Source: Scybalomonas sp905214925
GTDB taxonomy: Bacteria; Bacillota; Clostridia; Lachnospirales; Lachnospiraceae
Direction: 5' to 3'
Assembly: GCA_905214925.1 (NCBI GenBank)
Contig: CAJMOB010000009.1
Span: 1-64,000, forward strand
Length of the DNA stretch: 64,000 nucleotides
The translations under genes and the position numbers were made by a program. Positions 16,312 through 26,100 of the stretch are shown here, piece after piece; positions within the stretch are counted from its first letter, which is position 1, and each line of letters opens with the position of its first letter. Under the pieces are notes generated by a model. That model had not been told where the DNA came from. It saw only the letters and a program-made list of their open reading frames with translations, and searched no databases.

Positions 16312-17922
16312 TTGAGAAAAAACATACAAAAACAAAATAAAAGAAAACGATGGTATCAAAGTGGAATGGCGGTGATGTTGTCTTTTGTACTGTGTGCAGG
16401 AAGTATTGTTCCTGTAAAGGCTGAGGATACCGTTGCAGAAGACGTAGAGATTGAGCAAACCGAATATTTAACAGTTCCTGTAAAGAAGGAATATGTATAT
16501 CATACATTTCAGTTAACACAAGATCCTTATTCTCGATATCAATGGGGACTTCAAAATCTAGGAAATTTAAGCTATTTTGATATTTTATCAAATGGACTAA
16601 TAGGAAAAAAAATACATACAAAAGCAGGAATCGATATTGATTTAGAAGAAGGACTTTCTTATTTTCAAGAAAAGGGAGAGGATCGAGAGATTATCGTAGC
16701 TGTGATTGATACAGGAATTGACACAGAGCATGAGGATCTACAAGGTCATTTTTGGGTGAATGCTTTAGAGAACCAAGATGGAAAAGATTCCGATAGCAAT
16801 GGGTTAAAAGACGATCTCTATGGTTGGAATTTTTATGATAATAGTTCGGAACTTTGTGATTATGATTCCTATAATCAGGAATATGATGAGTTTGAAGACG
16901 ATCATGGAACCCATTGTGCTGGGACAATTGTGGCCACTGCGAATAATCATAAAGGGATAGCTGGGATTGCAGCAGGAGCGAATATTAAAATTCTTCCAAT
17001 TAAAGCCCTTGGAGGAGAAGAAGGTGAGGATACAGGAGAAGGATATACATCATCGATTGTACAAGCTATTGAGTATGCAGAAAGAATGGGAGCTCAGATC
17101 TGTAACCTTAGCTTTGGTGGAGACGGAGAAGATCCCGTTCTTAAAAAAGTGATGAAGGAGTCCGATATGCTCTTTATTTGTGCATCTGGAAACGATGGAC
17201 GAGATATCGATAAAAAGCCGGTGTATCCAGCTGCGTATCAATTGCCCAATGTTATTAGCGTTGCGAATATAAATGGAGATGGAACATTAGCAGCCAGTTC
17301 CAATTATGGTGTGCAAAATGTAGATCTAGCAGCACCTGGATCTGAGATAGTAAGTACATTAGTAGGAAGTAACTATGGAACGATGACAGGGACTTCTATG
17401 GCTGCTCCGATGGTAACAGGTGCTTGTGCATTGCTTTATAGTTTTCATAATTCTATGAATGCAGAAGATGCAAAATCCCTTGTTTTACAATCAGTAGAAA
17501 AATTAGATACTTTGACAGGGAAAGTAAAAACAGGTGGTATGTTAAATGTGAATCATCTTTTACGCGCTTCTTATAAAGGCACGATAGAAGAAGGAAAACC
17601 TGTGATTTCTTTAAAAGAAAAGGCTGGAAAGACAGTAAAAAAAGCAAAAGTCACAATTTCTGTAGAAAGTAAAAGAGATTTAGAAGAAGTTCGAGTTGTA
17701 AAAGGAAATTATCTAGTAGAAGATTTCCAAAAGGGTTCTTTAGGAACCAAGTTAAAAAATGAAAAATCTCAGACAAAATGGCTGGTAAGAGGAGCAACTT
17801 ACACTGTCTATGTGAGGGATAGAGCTGGAATGGAGCAGGTGAGTCAAATAAAGGTTAGTAAGGCAACAGCAAATCAAATAAAGGCAACAGAATATCCATC
17901 TAAAATTGCTCTTTTACAGTAA
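16312..17922 (+). CDS. Secreted subtilisin-like serine protease (S8 family)
   Basis: About 536 residues if it starts at TTG 16312, which follows AAAGGAG by seven bases. ATG 16252 is in frame but has no ribosome binding site and would put twenty residues before the signal peptide. After a basic stretch, MAVMLSFVLCAGSIVPVKA forms a Sec signal. The catalytic triad is Asp in VAVIDTGIDTEHEDL (about 133), His in DDHGTHCAGTI (about 202) and Ser in GTMTGTSMAAPMV (about 363). The last ~150 residues are a Lys-rich beta-type extension, perhaps for wall attachment. No LPXTG motif is present. The substrate is unknown; it stands alone. Confidence 0.9.
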   Translation: MRKNIQKQNKRKRWYQSGMAVMLSFVLCAGSIVPVKAEDTVAEDVEIEQTEYLTVPVKKEYVYHTFQLTQDPYSRYQWGLQNLGNLSYFDILSNGLIGKKIHTKAGIDIDLEEGLSYFQEKGEDREIIVAVIDTGIDTEHEDLQGHFWVNALENQDGKDSDSNGLKDDLYGWNFYDNSSELCDYDSYNQEYDEFEDDHGTHCAGTIVATANNHKGIAGIAAGANIKILPIKALGGEEGEDTGEGYTSSIVQAIEYAERMGAQICNLSFGGDGEDPVLKKVMKESDMLFICASGNDGRDIDKKPVYPAAYQLPNVISVANINGDGTLAASSNYGVQNVDLAAPGSEIVSTLVGSNYGTMTGTSMAAPMVTGACALLYSFHNSMNAEDAKSLVLQSVEKLDTLTGKVKTGGMLNVNHLLRASYKGTIEEGKPVISLKEKAGKTVKKAKVTISVESKRDLEEVRVVKGNYLVEDFQKGSLGTKLKNEKSQTKWLVRGATYTVYVRDRAGMEQVSQIKVSKATANQIKATEYPSKIALLQ

Positions 17923-17935
17923 AACGGATCCATGG

Positions 17936-17964
17936 TTGCACCAAAGAAATAGCTTTGGTATAAT
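17936..17964 (+). promoter_or_regulatory. Promoter of glmM with hairpin spacer
   Basis: TTGCAC (17936-17941), 17 bases, TATAAT (17959-17964). The spacer and -35 edge contain CCAAAG/CTTTGG, a perfect 6-bp inverted repeat that could be an operator. Confidence 0.65.
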
Positions 17965-18008
17965 AATAAAATAGACATTTAATTTATAACATAAGGAGAA
18001 TCATAATA

Positions 18009-19358
18009 ATGAAATATTTTGGGACTGATGGTTTTAGAGGAGAGGCAAATATCGATTTAACGGTAGAGCATGCATATAAAATCGGTCGTTATCTTGGTTG
18101 GTATTATGGCAAGAGAGTTAATAAAAAGGCTAGGATTGTAATTGGAAAAGATACAAGAAGAAGTAGCTACATGTTTGAATATTCTTTAGTTGCTGGTCTA
18201 ACAGCCAGTGGTGCAGATGTGTCTTTACTTCATGTAACAACCACACCTAGTGTTTCTTTTGTCGTTCGTACAGAAGAATTTGACTGTGGAATTATGATTT
18301 CTGCAAGCCATAACCCATATTACGATAATGGAATTAAAATTATTAATGGCAATGGTTATAAAATGGAAGCCGAAGTGGAAGAGCAAATCGAACGTTACAT
18401 TGATGGAGAAGTAGAGGAAATTCCACTTGCCAAAAGAGAAGAGATTGGAAGAACCATCGATCACTCTGCAGGAAGAAATCATTATATTGGATATTTGATT
18501 TCAACAGCGACTCGTTCCTTTAAAGATTTTAAAGTTGGGCTTGACTGTTCTAATGGTTCTGCAAGCGCAATTGCAAAGAGCGTATTTGATGCATTAGGTG
18601 CAAAGACATATGTGATTAATAACGATCCAGATGGATTTAATATTAACACCAATTGTGGTTCCACTCATATTGAAGTTTTACAACAATTTGTAAAAGAAAA
18701 AGGATTAGACGTCGGATTTGCCTATGATGGGGATGCGGATCGTTGTATCGCTGTTGACAATGCTGGAAATATTGTGGATGGAGATTTAATTCTTTATGTA
18801 TGTGGAAAGTACTTAAAAGAAAAAGGTGCGTTAGTGAATGACACGGTTGTCACAACAGTTATGAGTAATATGGGGCTTTATAAAGCCTTTGATAAAGCAG
18901 GAATTCGTTATGAAAAAACAGCAGTTGGTGATAAGTACGTATTCCAAAACATGATGGAAAATGGACATTGTCTCGGAGGAGAGCAGTCAGGTCATATTAT
19001 TTTTAGTAAGTATGGCACAACAGGAGATGGTATTATGACATCCATCCGTATTATGGAAGCCATCACAGAGAAGAAACAAGATCTTGCTACACTAGCAAGT
19101 GAAGTTCGTATTTTCCCACAGCTTTTACAAAATGTACGCGTGAAAAATAAAGCCCAAACAAGAGCAGATGAAGCGGTTGTGGCTATAATTGAACAAGTAG
19201 AACAAGAACTTGGAGATAATGGTAGAGTTCTTGTGCGTGAAAGCGGAACAGAACCTGTAATTCGTGTTATGGTAGAAGCCGATACCGACGAGCTTTGTAA
19301 AGTTTGTGTGGAAAAAATTGTTCAGGTTATGAAAGAACGTGGACTTACGATTGCATAA
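18009..19358 (+). CDS. glmM: Phosphoglucosamine mutase
   Basis: 449 residues, full length. It opens KYFGTDGFRGEAN, the usual start of GlmM. The phosphoserine loop is MISASHNPYYDNGIKI (Ser about 100), the metal-binding loop FAYDGDADRCIAVD (about 240), the sugar-binding loop GGEQSGHIIF (about 325) and the phosphate-binding loop VRESGTEPVIRVMVEA (about 410). It converts glucosamine-6-phosphate to glucosamine-1-phosphate for UDP-GlcNAc and wall synthesis. AAGGAG lies 10 bases before the ATG. It appears to be a single-gene unit. Confidence 0.96.
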   Translation: MKYFGTDGFRGEANIDLTVEHAYKIGRYLGWYYGKRVNKKARIVIGKDTRRSSYMFEYSLVAGLTASGADVSLLHVTTTPSVSFVVRTEEFDCGIMISASHNPYYDNGIKIINGNGYKMEAEVEEQIERYIDGEVEEIPLAKREEIGRTIDHSAGRNHYIGYLISTATRSFKDFKVGLDCSNGSASAIAKSVFDALGAKTYVINNDPDGFNINTNCGSTHIEVLQQFVKEKGLDVGFAYDGDADRCIAVDNAGNIVDGDLILYVCGKYLKEKGALVNDTVVTTVMSNMGLYKAFDKAGIRYEKTAVGDKYVFQNMMENGHCLGGEQSGHIIFSKYGTTGDGIMTSIRIMEAITEKKQDLATLASEVRIFPQLLQNVRVKNKAQTRADEAVVAIIEQVEQELGDNGRVLVRESGTEPVIRVMVEADTDELCKVCVEKIVQVMKERGLTIA

Positions 19359-19427
19359 GAAACGAAAGTAAGTATCATATTCTTTGGGAGTTTAGGATAG
19401 TTTTAGAGATTTCCTACAAGATAAATA

Positions 19428-19486
19428 ATGGGAAACGGCAGGTGGGGAGACTACCTGCCGTTTCCCATAGGATAATGTTTATCCTA
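19428..19486. repeat. Two abutting perfect hairpins between glmM and the kinase-like gene
   Basis: ATGGGAAACGGCAGGT (19428-19443) and ACCTGCCGTTTCCCAT (19453-19468) form a perfect 16-bp stem. It abuts TAGGATAA/TTATCCTA (19468-19486), a perfect 8-bp stem with a three-base loop. Neither has a T tract, so they are not ordinary terminators. They may stabilise or process the transcript. Confidence 0.6.
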
Positions 19487-19522
19487 TTTGGATACAAAAG
19501 CCTAGAAAGTGAGGTGCCTAAA

Positions 19523-20152
19523 ATGAAAGAAAAAATGATGATTACGATTTCTAGAGAATTTGGGAGCGGTGGACATGAGATTGGAGAGAAGTTGTCAAAG
19601 CGACTACAAATTCCTTATTATGATCAACAAATTCGGGAAGAAGCTAAGAAAAATCTCAACATGTCAGAGTATGATCTAGCACAAAATGAGGAATCTGGAA
19701 GAAAAAGTCTTTTATATACCATAGCAAATGGGATGTCACTTTCGATGGGAGATCAATATAGAGAAGATCCTGTTCAGAAGTTATTTGAAGAGGAGAGGCG
19801 AATTATAAGAGAGCATGCTAAGGAAGGTTCTTGTATTGTGATTGGACGATGTGCAGATATTATTTTAAAGGACTATCCAAACTGTATTAATTTTTTTATC
19901 CAAGCGAAGATGGTAAAGAGAATTGAACGAATTATGGAACGATATCAGCTGTTACCCGCACAAGCGAGAGAAATGATTGTAAAAACGGATAAGAAAAGAG
20001 CTGCTTTTTATCACCAGTTTGGGAAAGGTGTTTGGGGAGATAGAATGGCTTATCATCTAGTGGTGGACAGTGGAGAGATGGGGATTACTGCCACAGTCGA
20101 TTTACTAGAATATTATGTAAAAAAATGGAATGAGTCATGTATGATATACTGA
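19523..20152 (+). CDS. Cytidylate kinase-like family protein
   Basis: 209 residues from ATG 19523 behind GAGGTG; an upstream in-frame extension would run through the hairpins and is unlikely. The N terminus MMITISREFGSGGHEIGEKL is the family's P-loop variant (SREFGSGG). CIVIGRCADIIL (about residue 113) and IQAKMVKRIERIMER correspond to the NMP-kinase LID/NMP regions. PF13189 proteins are annotated as cytidylate-kinase-like, but most lack a demonstrated substrate and are distinct from Cmk. fbp follows by 35 bases and probably shares the transcript. Confidence 0.82.
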   Translation: MKEKMMITISREFGSGGHEIGEKLSKRLQIPYYDQQIREEAKKNLNMSEYDLAQNEESGRKSLLYTIANGMSLSMGDQYREDPVQKLFEEERRIIREHAKEGSCIVIGRCADIILKDYPNCINFFIQAKMVKRIERIMERYQLLPAQAREMIVKTDKKRAAFYHQFGKGVWGDRMAYHLVVDSGEMGITATVDLLEYYVKKWNESCMIY

Positions 20153-20187
20153 GCGTAGTTCATAATATAAATGAGGAAGGAAATAAA

Positions 20188-22140
20188 ATGAAACAACAAT
20201 TAAAGTATTTAAAAACATTATCCGATCAATATCCATCCATTGCAGAAGCGTCAACGGAGATTATTAATTTATCATCAATCTTAAATTTGCCAAAGGGAAC
20301 CGAGCATTTTGTATCGGATATTCATGGGGAGTATGGACAGTTTATGCATATTTTGCACAATGGTTCAGGAGCTATTCGAAGAAAGATCAATGATGTGTAT
20401 GGACGTTCTTTAAGAGTGGAGGATAAAAAGCAGTTAGCCACTCTTATTTATTATCCAGAGCAGAAGTTAAAGCTTGTAAAAGAAGAAGAGAAAAATATGG
20501 AAGACTGGTATAAAGTGACCTTGAATCGGCTCATCCATATTGCGGCAAAAAGCTCTTCAAAATATACGCGATCTAAAGTGAGAAAGGCATTGCCAAAAGA
20601 TTATGCTTATGTTTTAGAAGAGCTTATTTATGAAAAAGAAGGCGTTTATGATAAGGAAGAATACTACAATGAAATTTTAGCTACTATTATTCGAATTGGA
20701 AGAGCCGATCATTTTATTGTGGCTCTTGGAAATTTGATTCAACGTCTTGTCATCGATCATTTACATATTGTTGGGGATATTTTTGATCGGGGGCCAGGGC
20801 CACATTTGATTATGGATATGCTTATGAAATATCATTCGGTAGATATTCAATGGGGAAATCATGATGTCCTTTGGATGGGAGCAGCATCGGGACATTTAGC
20901 TTGTATCGCAAATGTTTTAAGGTTATCGGCTCGCTATGGTAATTTAGATACATTAGAAGAAGGATACGGAATTAATTTAATACCACTAGCTTCTTTTGCA
21001 TTAAAAGCCTATGAAGGAGATGACTGTGAGATTTTTGATATTCGGTATGACGAAGAAACTTATAATGAGCATGACTTAGAAATTGACCGAAAAATGCATA
21101 AAGCCATTGCGATTATTCAGTTTAAATTAGAGGGACAATTAATAAAAAGGCGTCCAGAATTTAATATGGATTCTCGATTACTGCTTGACAAGATCAATTA
21201 TGAAAATGGAACGGTTATTATTAATGGAAAAGAATATGCTATTAATGATACGAATTTCCCGACGATTAATCCAGAAGATCCGTATGCCTTGAGTGAAGAT
21301 GAACGGGAAGTTATGGAACGAATTCAGCAGGCCTTTATCAATTGTGAAAAGTTGCAAGAGCACGTGCGATTTTTATTTACTCATGGAAGTTTATATTTAA
21401 AATTTAATTCCAATTTACTGTATCACGGATGCGTTCCATTAAATGAAGATGGAAGTTTTAGGAAGGTTCCAATCGGCAATAAAAGCTATTCAGGAAAAGC
21501 ACTTTATGATATATTAGAGCAGTATGCACGAATAGGGTATTACAATCAAGAGGATAAAGAAAAGAGACTCTTTGGACAGGATATGATGTGGTATATTTGG
21601 TCGAATGAAGATTCACCTGTTTATGGAAAGGAGAAAATGGCAACCTTTGAGCGATATTTTGTTGATGATAAGGCCATTCAAGAGGAGAGAAAAGATTACT
21701 ATTATCAATTAATTGAGCGGGAAGATGTGGTGGAACGAATTCTTGAAGATTTTGATATGGATCCAAAAAATTCTCATATTATTAACGGTCATATGCCAGT
21801 GGAGTTGAAAAAAGGAGAGACTCCAGTAAAATGCAATGGAAGAGCTTTGATTATTGATGGAGGTTTTTCTAAAGCATATCGTGGAAAGACAGGAATCGCA
21901 GGATATACGTTAATTTATAATTCTTGGGGACTTCGTCTTGTTTCTCATGAGCCATATCATTCTATGGAAGAAGTTGTGGCAAAAGAAAGTGATATTCATT
22001 CGGAATTTATTGTAGTAGAGCAAGTATCAAGAAGAAAAAAAGTGGCAGATACCGATGGAGGAAAAATATTAAAGGAAAAAATCAACGACCTAGAACTTCT
22101 TTTAGAGGCATATCGAGACGGTACGATTAGAGAAAGGTAA
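20188..22140 (+). CDS. fbp: Fructose-1,6-bisphosphatase, class III
   Basis: 650 residues from ATG 20188, chosen because AGGAAGGAA precedes it; an ATG at 20137 would overlap the previous gene. It is a large metallophosphatase-fold enzyme of the Firmicute type. Motifs are FVSDIHGEYGQFMHIL (about 42), VGDIFDRGPGPHLI (about 197) and WGNHDVLWMGAASGH (about 225), with FTHGSLYL and INGHMPVELKKGETPV further on. It hydrolyses fructose-1,6-bisphosphate in gluconeogenesis. The GH3 lipoprotein gene starts eight bases after its stop. Pyruvate phosphate dikinase at the far end of the window serves the same gluconeogenic direction. Confidence 0.95.
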   Translation: MKQQLKYLKTLSDQYPSIAEASTEIINLSSILNLPKGTEHFVSDIHGEYGQFMHILHNGSGAIRRKINDVYGRSLRVEDKKQLATLIYYPEQKLKLVKEEEKNMEDWYKVTLNRLIHIAAKSSSKYTRSKVRKALPKDYAYVLEELIYEKEGVYDKEEYYNEILATIIRIGRADHFIVALGNLIQRLVIDHLHIVGDIFDRGPGPHLIMDMLMKYHSVDIQWGNHDVLWMGAASGHLACIANVLRLSARYGNLDTLEEGYGINLIPLASFALKAYEGDDCEIFDIRYDEETYNEHDLEIDRKMHKAIAIIQFKLEGQLIKRRPEFNMDSRLLLDKINYENGTVIINGKEYAINDTNFPTINPEDPYALSEDEREVMERIQQAFINCEKLQEHVRFLFTHGSLYLKFNSNLLYHGCVPLNEDGSFRKVPIGNKSYSGKALYDILEQYARIGYYNQEDKEKRLFGQDMMWYIWSNEDSPVYGKEKMATFERYFVDDKAIQEERKDYYYQLIEREDVVERILEDFDMDPKNSHIINGHMPVELKKGETPVKCNGRALIIDGGFSKAYRGKTGIAGYTLIYNSWGLRLVSHEPYHSMEEVVAKESDIHSEFIVVEQVSRRKKVADTDGGKILKEKINDLELLLEAYRDGTIRER

Positions 22141-22148
22141 GAGGAAAA

Positions 22149-23564
22149 GTGAAAAAGAAAAACTATCTAATGCTCCTTTGTATGCTATCCATTTTTTTGT
22201 TAAGTGGATGTAAAGGAAGTACAAAAGATGTGACGACAGAACAGACAACAGAAGCTACGACAGAAGTGGCAACGGAAACGACGACAGAAGCGACAACAGA
22301 GGAGGCCACGACAGAAATGGATCCTGCGAATCTAGATGCAGGAGTTATGGATGAAATGATTCAAAACGCATTGGATCATATGAGTTTAGAAGAAAAGATA
22401 GGGCAGATGTTTATTGCCAATATCGAACTTTTAGATCCGGCAGAACCAAAAAGTTATGATTATCAAAAGATTACAAAACGTATGAAAGAAACACTTAAGA
22501 ACTACCCTGTGGGAGGTGTTATCTTTTTTTCGAGAAATATAAAGACACCAAAACAGACAAAAACTTTTATTAAACGGTTGCAAAAAGTGAGTAAGTATCC
22601 TCTTTTTATTTCCGTAGATGAGGAAGGTGGAGAGGTTGCTCGTATCGCCAATAATCCGAAAATGAATACAACGAAATTTCCATCTATGGCGGAAATCGGC
22701 GCTACAGAAGATGAAGAAAAAGCCTTTGAAGTTGGGGATACCATTGGAAACGAAATTCATGCACTTGGATTTAATTTAGATTTTGCTCCTGTTGCAGATT
22801 TAGAGACGAATCCAGATAATCCAGAAATTGGAAATCGTGCTTTTAGTTCCGATCCAGAGATCGCAGGGAAGATGGTAGCACAAGTGGTAAAGGGATTACA
22901 AGGACAAAATGTTAGTGCTACATTAAAGCATTTCCCAGGGCATGGGAGTGCGACAGAAGACACTCATAAAGGGTATGCTGACATTACCCAGTCTATTAAA
23001 CGCCTTAGAAAAGTGGAGTTTGTTCCATTTCAAGCGGGGATTGAGGCAGGAGTGGATTTGATTATGGTATCTCATTTAGCGGTTACAAGTGTAACAGATA
23101 GTAAGACACCAGCTTCTATGTCGCCTCTTATAATCAATGAAATATTAAGAAATGAGTTAGGGTATCAAAATATCGTGATTACCGATGCGTTGAATATGAA
23201 GGCGATTACCGATTATTATACGCCTGGGAAAGCTGCTGTTACAGCGATTGAAGCAGGTGCTGATATTCTATTGATGCCAGAAAACTTAGAAGATGCTTTT
23301 GATGCCATTTATCAAGCAGTTTTAGATGGAGATTTAGATGAAAAGAGAATTGATGAATCGGTAACAAGAATTTTAAAGACGAAAATAAAACGAGGTGTTA
23401 TTTCTTTAGAGGATCCACTTCTTCAGCCTGTAGAAGAGACTGAAGAGGCAACAACGGAAGTTGAGATGATAACAGAAGAAAAGGTTGATCAAAAAACGAA
23501 GAAACAAGAGACGAAGAATGAGAAAAAGACTTTGAAAGAAGAGAATACAACAAAAGGAAATTAA
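22149..23564 (+). CDS. Lipoprotein glycoside hydrolase family 3 (beta-N-acetylhexosaminidase, NagZ-like)
   Basis: 471 residues from GTG 22149 with AAGAGG upstream. It has a lipoprotein signal (MLLCMLSIFLLSGCKGS, Cys about 20) and then a Thr/Glu-rich linker of TTEATTE-type repeats to about residue 55. The catalytic GH3 TIM barrel (about 70-415) shows VDEEGGEVARI, LGFNLDFAPVADL, the NagZ signature LKHFPGHGSATEDTH, and the probable Asp nucleophile in VITDALNMKAI. The tail is again Glu/Thr/Lys-rich. Likely an outward-facing membrane-anchored enzyme removing GlcNAc from peptidoglycan fragments. The substrate is inferred from the family. Confidence 0.9.
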   Translation: MKKKNYLMLLCMLSIFLLSGCKGSTKDVTTEQTTEATTEVATETTTEATTEEATTEMDPANLDAGVMDEMIQNALDHMSLEEKIGQMFIANIELLDPAEPKSYDYQKITKRMKETLKNYPVGGVIFFSRNIKTPKQTKTFIKRLQKVSKYPLFISVDEEGGEVARIANNPKMNTTKFPSMAEIGATEDEEKAFEVGDTIGNEIHALGFNLDFAPVADLETNPDNPEIGNRAFSSDPEIAGKMVAQVVKGLQGQNVSATLKHFPGHGSATEDTHKGYADITQSIKRLRKVEFVPFQAGIEAGVDLIMVSHLAVTSVTDSKTPASMSPLIINEILRNELGYQNIVITDALNMKAITDYYTPGKAAVTAIEAGADILLMPENLEDAFDAIYQAVLDGDLDEKRIDESVTRILKTKIKRGVISLEDPLLQPVEETEEATTEVEMITEEKVDQKTKKQETKNEKKTLKEENTTKGN

Positions 23565-23603
23565 AACAATCTAATTAATAGAACAGTCGAACAAAGTTGT
23601 AGG

Positions 23604-23655
23604 AAATTCCCGTTTATTTTTATAAATTCTATATAAATAAACGGGAATTTTTGTA
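23604..23655 (+). terminator. Terminator after the GH3 gene
   Basis: AAATTCCCGTTTATTT (23604-23619) and AAATAAACGGGAATTT (23635-23650) are perfect 16-bp complements, followed by TTG. Confidence 0.85.
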
Positions 23656-23681
23656 TGATTTGAGGAAATTAAAACTGTGTA

Positions 23682-23711
23682 TTGTCGAGTCATAGGAAAA
23701 AGTGGTAGAAT
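23682..23711 (+). promoter_or_regulatory. Putative promoter of purC
   Basis: TTGTCG (23682-23687), 18 bases, TAGAAT (23706-23711). The leader is short and shows no riboswitch. Confidence 0.5.
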
Positions 23712-23747
23712 GAAACTGAAAAATTTAAGAAGGAATAGGTGGGAACT

Positions 23748-24452
23748 ATGTCAAAAGTTGAGTTACTTTACGAAGGAAAAGCAAAGAAAGTTTTTACAAC
23801 AGAGGATCCAGATGTTTTAATCGTATCTTACAAAGATGATGCCACTGCTTTTAATGGAGAAAAAAAGGGAACGATTGTTGGCAAAGGCGTCGTAAATAAT
23901 CGTATGACAAATCATATTTTTAAGATACTAGAAGAAAAGGGGATTCCAACCCATTATGTAAAGGAATTAAATGACAGAGAGACTGAGGTGAAAAAAGTTG
24001 AGATTGTACCTCTTGAAGTCATTGTTCGTAATGTGGCAGCAGGGAGCTTTTCTAAAAAACTTGGAATTGAAGAAGGGTTTGAATTAAAAGTTCCAACGTT
24101 AGAATTTAGCTATAAAAATGACGAACTAGGAGATCCATTTATCAATGACTACTACGCGATGGCACTTGGAATTGCTACAAAAGAAGAGATTGCTACGATT
24201 ACAGAGCTTGTGTTTAAAATCAATGAGGAGTTAAAGAAGTTCTTTGAAGAAAAAGGAATTCGTTTAATTGATTTTAAAGTAGAGTTTGGACGCTATAAAG
24301 GTAGCATTATTCTTGCAGATGAAATTTCACCAGATACTTGTCGTCTTTGGGATTTAAAGACAAAGGAAAAACTAGATAAAGACCGCTTTCGAAGAGACCT
24401 TGGAAATGTAGAAGAAGCATATGAAGAAGTATTCAAAAGACTTGGCATTTAG
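23748..24452 (+). CDS. purC: Phosphoribosylaminoimidazole-succinocarboxamide synthase
   Basis: 234 residues from ATG 23748; a GTG at 23739 is in frame, but the family usually begins near MSKVELLYEGKAKKVF. Signatures include SYKDDATAFNGEKKG, VIVRNVAAGSFSKKLG, LIDFKVEFGRYKG and ILADEISPDTCRLWD. It ligates aspartate to CAIR in purine synthesis. It has its own promoter. purB follows after 185 bases, in which I see neither a terminator nor another gene, so the two may be co-transcribed. Confidence 0.96.
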   Translation: MSKVELLYEGKAKKVFTTEDPDVLIVSYKDDATAFNGEKKGTIVGKGVVNNRMTNHIFKILEEKGIPTHYVKELNDRETEVKKVEIVPLEVIVRNVAAGSFSKKLGIEEGFELKVPTLEFSYKNDELGDPFINDYYAMALGIATKEEIATITELVFKINEELKKFFEEKGIRLIDFKVEFGRYKGSIILADEISPDTCRLWDLKTKEKLDKDRFRRDLGNVEEAYEEVFKRLGI

Positions 24453-24637
24453 CAAATAGAAAGAAGAATCGATAGTATTTATTTATGAAAAGGCAACGTG
24501 TGGGAAAATCTAGCGTTTGACGGAATAAAATCATAGTAGTTGTTGAAAAATGTATAGAAGATTGGTTCCCACCATAATCCGATAAAAATGCCAAAGGCGG
24601 GAGAACAGAAATCTTTGGAATAAGGAGAAAATAGAAG

Positions 24638-26068
24638 ATGAATGACAAATATCAAAGCCCATTATCAGAGCGCTATGCTAGTAAAGAGATGCAGTATATT
24701 TTCTCTCCTGATATGAAGTTTAAAACTTGGAGAAAATTATGGATTGCATTAGCAGAAGTAGAACATGAATTAGGACTAAATATTACAAAAGAGCAGATCG
24801 AAGAGTTAAAGGCACATCAAGATGATATTAATTATGATGTGGCAAAAGCAAGAGAAAAAGAAGTGCGCCATGATGTTATGTCTCATGTCTATGCGTATGG
24901 ACAACAATGTCCAAATGCAAAAGGAATTATCCATTTAGGAGCAACTTCTTGTTATGTAGGAGATAACACAGATGTTATCGTTATGACAGAAGCTATGAAA
25001 CTTGTTCGTAAAAAGCTTTTAAATGTAATGAATGAGTTAGCAAAATTTGCTATGAAATATAAAGATCTGCCAACATTAGCCTTTACTCATTTTCAACCAG
25101 CACAGCCAACAACAGTTGGAAAAAGAGCTACGTTATGGATACAAGAGTTACAGCTAGATTTAGAAGATCTTGATTATATGATTAGTCAACAAAAACTTCT
25201 CGGTTCAAAAGGAACAACAGGAACACAGGCGAGTTTCTTAGAATTGTTTAACGGCGATCATGAAACGATTCGTAAAATTGATAAAATGATTGCAAAGAAA
25301 ATGGGGTTTGAAGAGTGTTATGCTGTATCAGGACAGACCTATTCAAGAAAAGTAGATTCTCGCATTTTAAATGTATTAAGTGGAATCGCTCAAAGTGCTC
25401 ATAAATTTTCAAATGATATTCGACTTCTTCAGCATTTAAAAGAAATTGAAGAACCATTTGAAAAACATCAGATTGGTTCTTCTGCGATGGCATATAAGAG
25501 AAATCCAATGAGAAGTGAAAGAATTGCTTCTTTAGCCAATTATGTGATGACAGATGCTTTAAATCCAGCAATTACAGCTTCTACACAGTGGTTTGAACGA
25601 ACATTAGATGATTCTGCCAATAAGCGTATTTCCATTCCAGAGGCTTTTTTAGCAATTGATGGTATTTTAGATCTCTATTTAAATGTTGTGGATGGATTGG
25701 TTGTCTATGAAAAAGTAATTACAAAACATTTAATGGGAGAACTTCCATTTATGGCCACAGAAAATATTATGATGGATGCGGTAAAAGCAGGAGGAGATCG
25801 TCAAGAACTCCATGAAAAAATCCGTGTTCATTCTATGGCAGCAGGACGTGTTGTAAAAGAAGAAGGTGGAGAAAACGATTTATTGGAAAGAATTGCAAAG
25901 GATCCATCTTTTAATATGACATTAGAACAATTACAAAAAATTATGAAGCCAGAGAACTTCGTTGGACGAGCTCCACAGCAAACAGAAGAATATATTCGTG
26001 AAGTAATTCAACCAATTCTTGAGGAAAATAAAGAAGTTCTTGGATTAACAGCGGAAATTAACGTTTAA
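24638..26068 (+). CDS. purB: Adenylosuccinate lyase
   Basis: 476 residues of the fumarase/aspartase superfamily. Signature loop GSSAMAYKRNPMRSERI (about residue 285) carries the catalytic Ser. The catalytic His regions are VRHDVMSHVYAYG (about 77) and LGATSCYVGDNTD (about 107), with FTHFQPAQPTTVGKR (about 150). It acts twice in purine synthesis, on SAICAR and on adenylosuccinate. AAGGAG precedes the ATG. The 185-base leader has an AAAAGGCAACG stretch faintly like repeat family A, but no riboswitch I can recognise. Confidence 0.96.
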   Translation: MNDKYQSPLSERYASKEMQYIFSPDMKFKTWRKLWIALAEVEHELGLNITKEQIEELKAHQDDINYDVAKAREKEVRHDVMSHVYAYGQQCPNAKGIIHLGATSCYVGDNTDVIVMTEAMKLVRKKLLNVMNELAKFAMKYKDLPTLAFTHFQPAQPTTVGKRATLWIQELQLDLEDLDYMISQQKLLGSKGTTGTQASFLELFNGDHETIRKIDKMIAKKMGFEECYAVSGQTYSRKVDSRILNVLSGIAQSAHKFSNDIRLLQHLKEIEEPFEKHQIGSSAMAYKRNPMRSERIASLANYVMTDALNPAITASTQWFERTLDDSANKRISIPEAFLAIDGILDLYLNVVDGLVVYEKVITKHLMGELPFMATENIMMDAVKAGGDRQELHEKIRVHSMAAGRVVKEEGGENDLLERIAKDPSFNMTLEQLQKIMKPENFVGRAPQQTEEYIREVIQPILEENKEVLGLTAEINV

Positions 26069-26100
26069 AAAAGTAGTAGCAAAGAAAAAGAAGAGGAAAG

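Noticed and set aside
24453..24637. Family A repeat copy before purB
   Set aside because: Only AAAAGGCAACG is shared and no stems can be formed, so the match may be chance.
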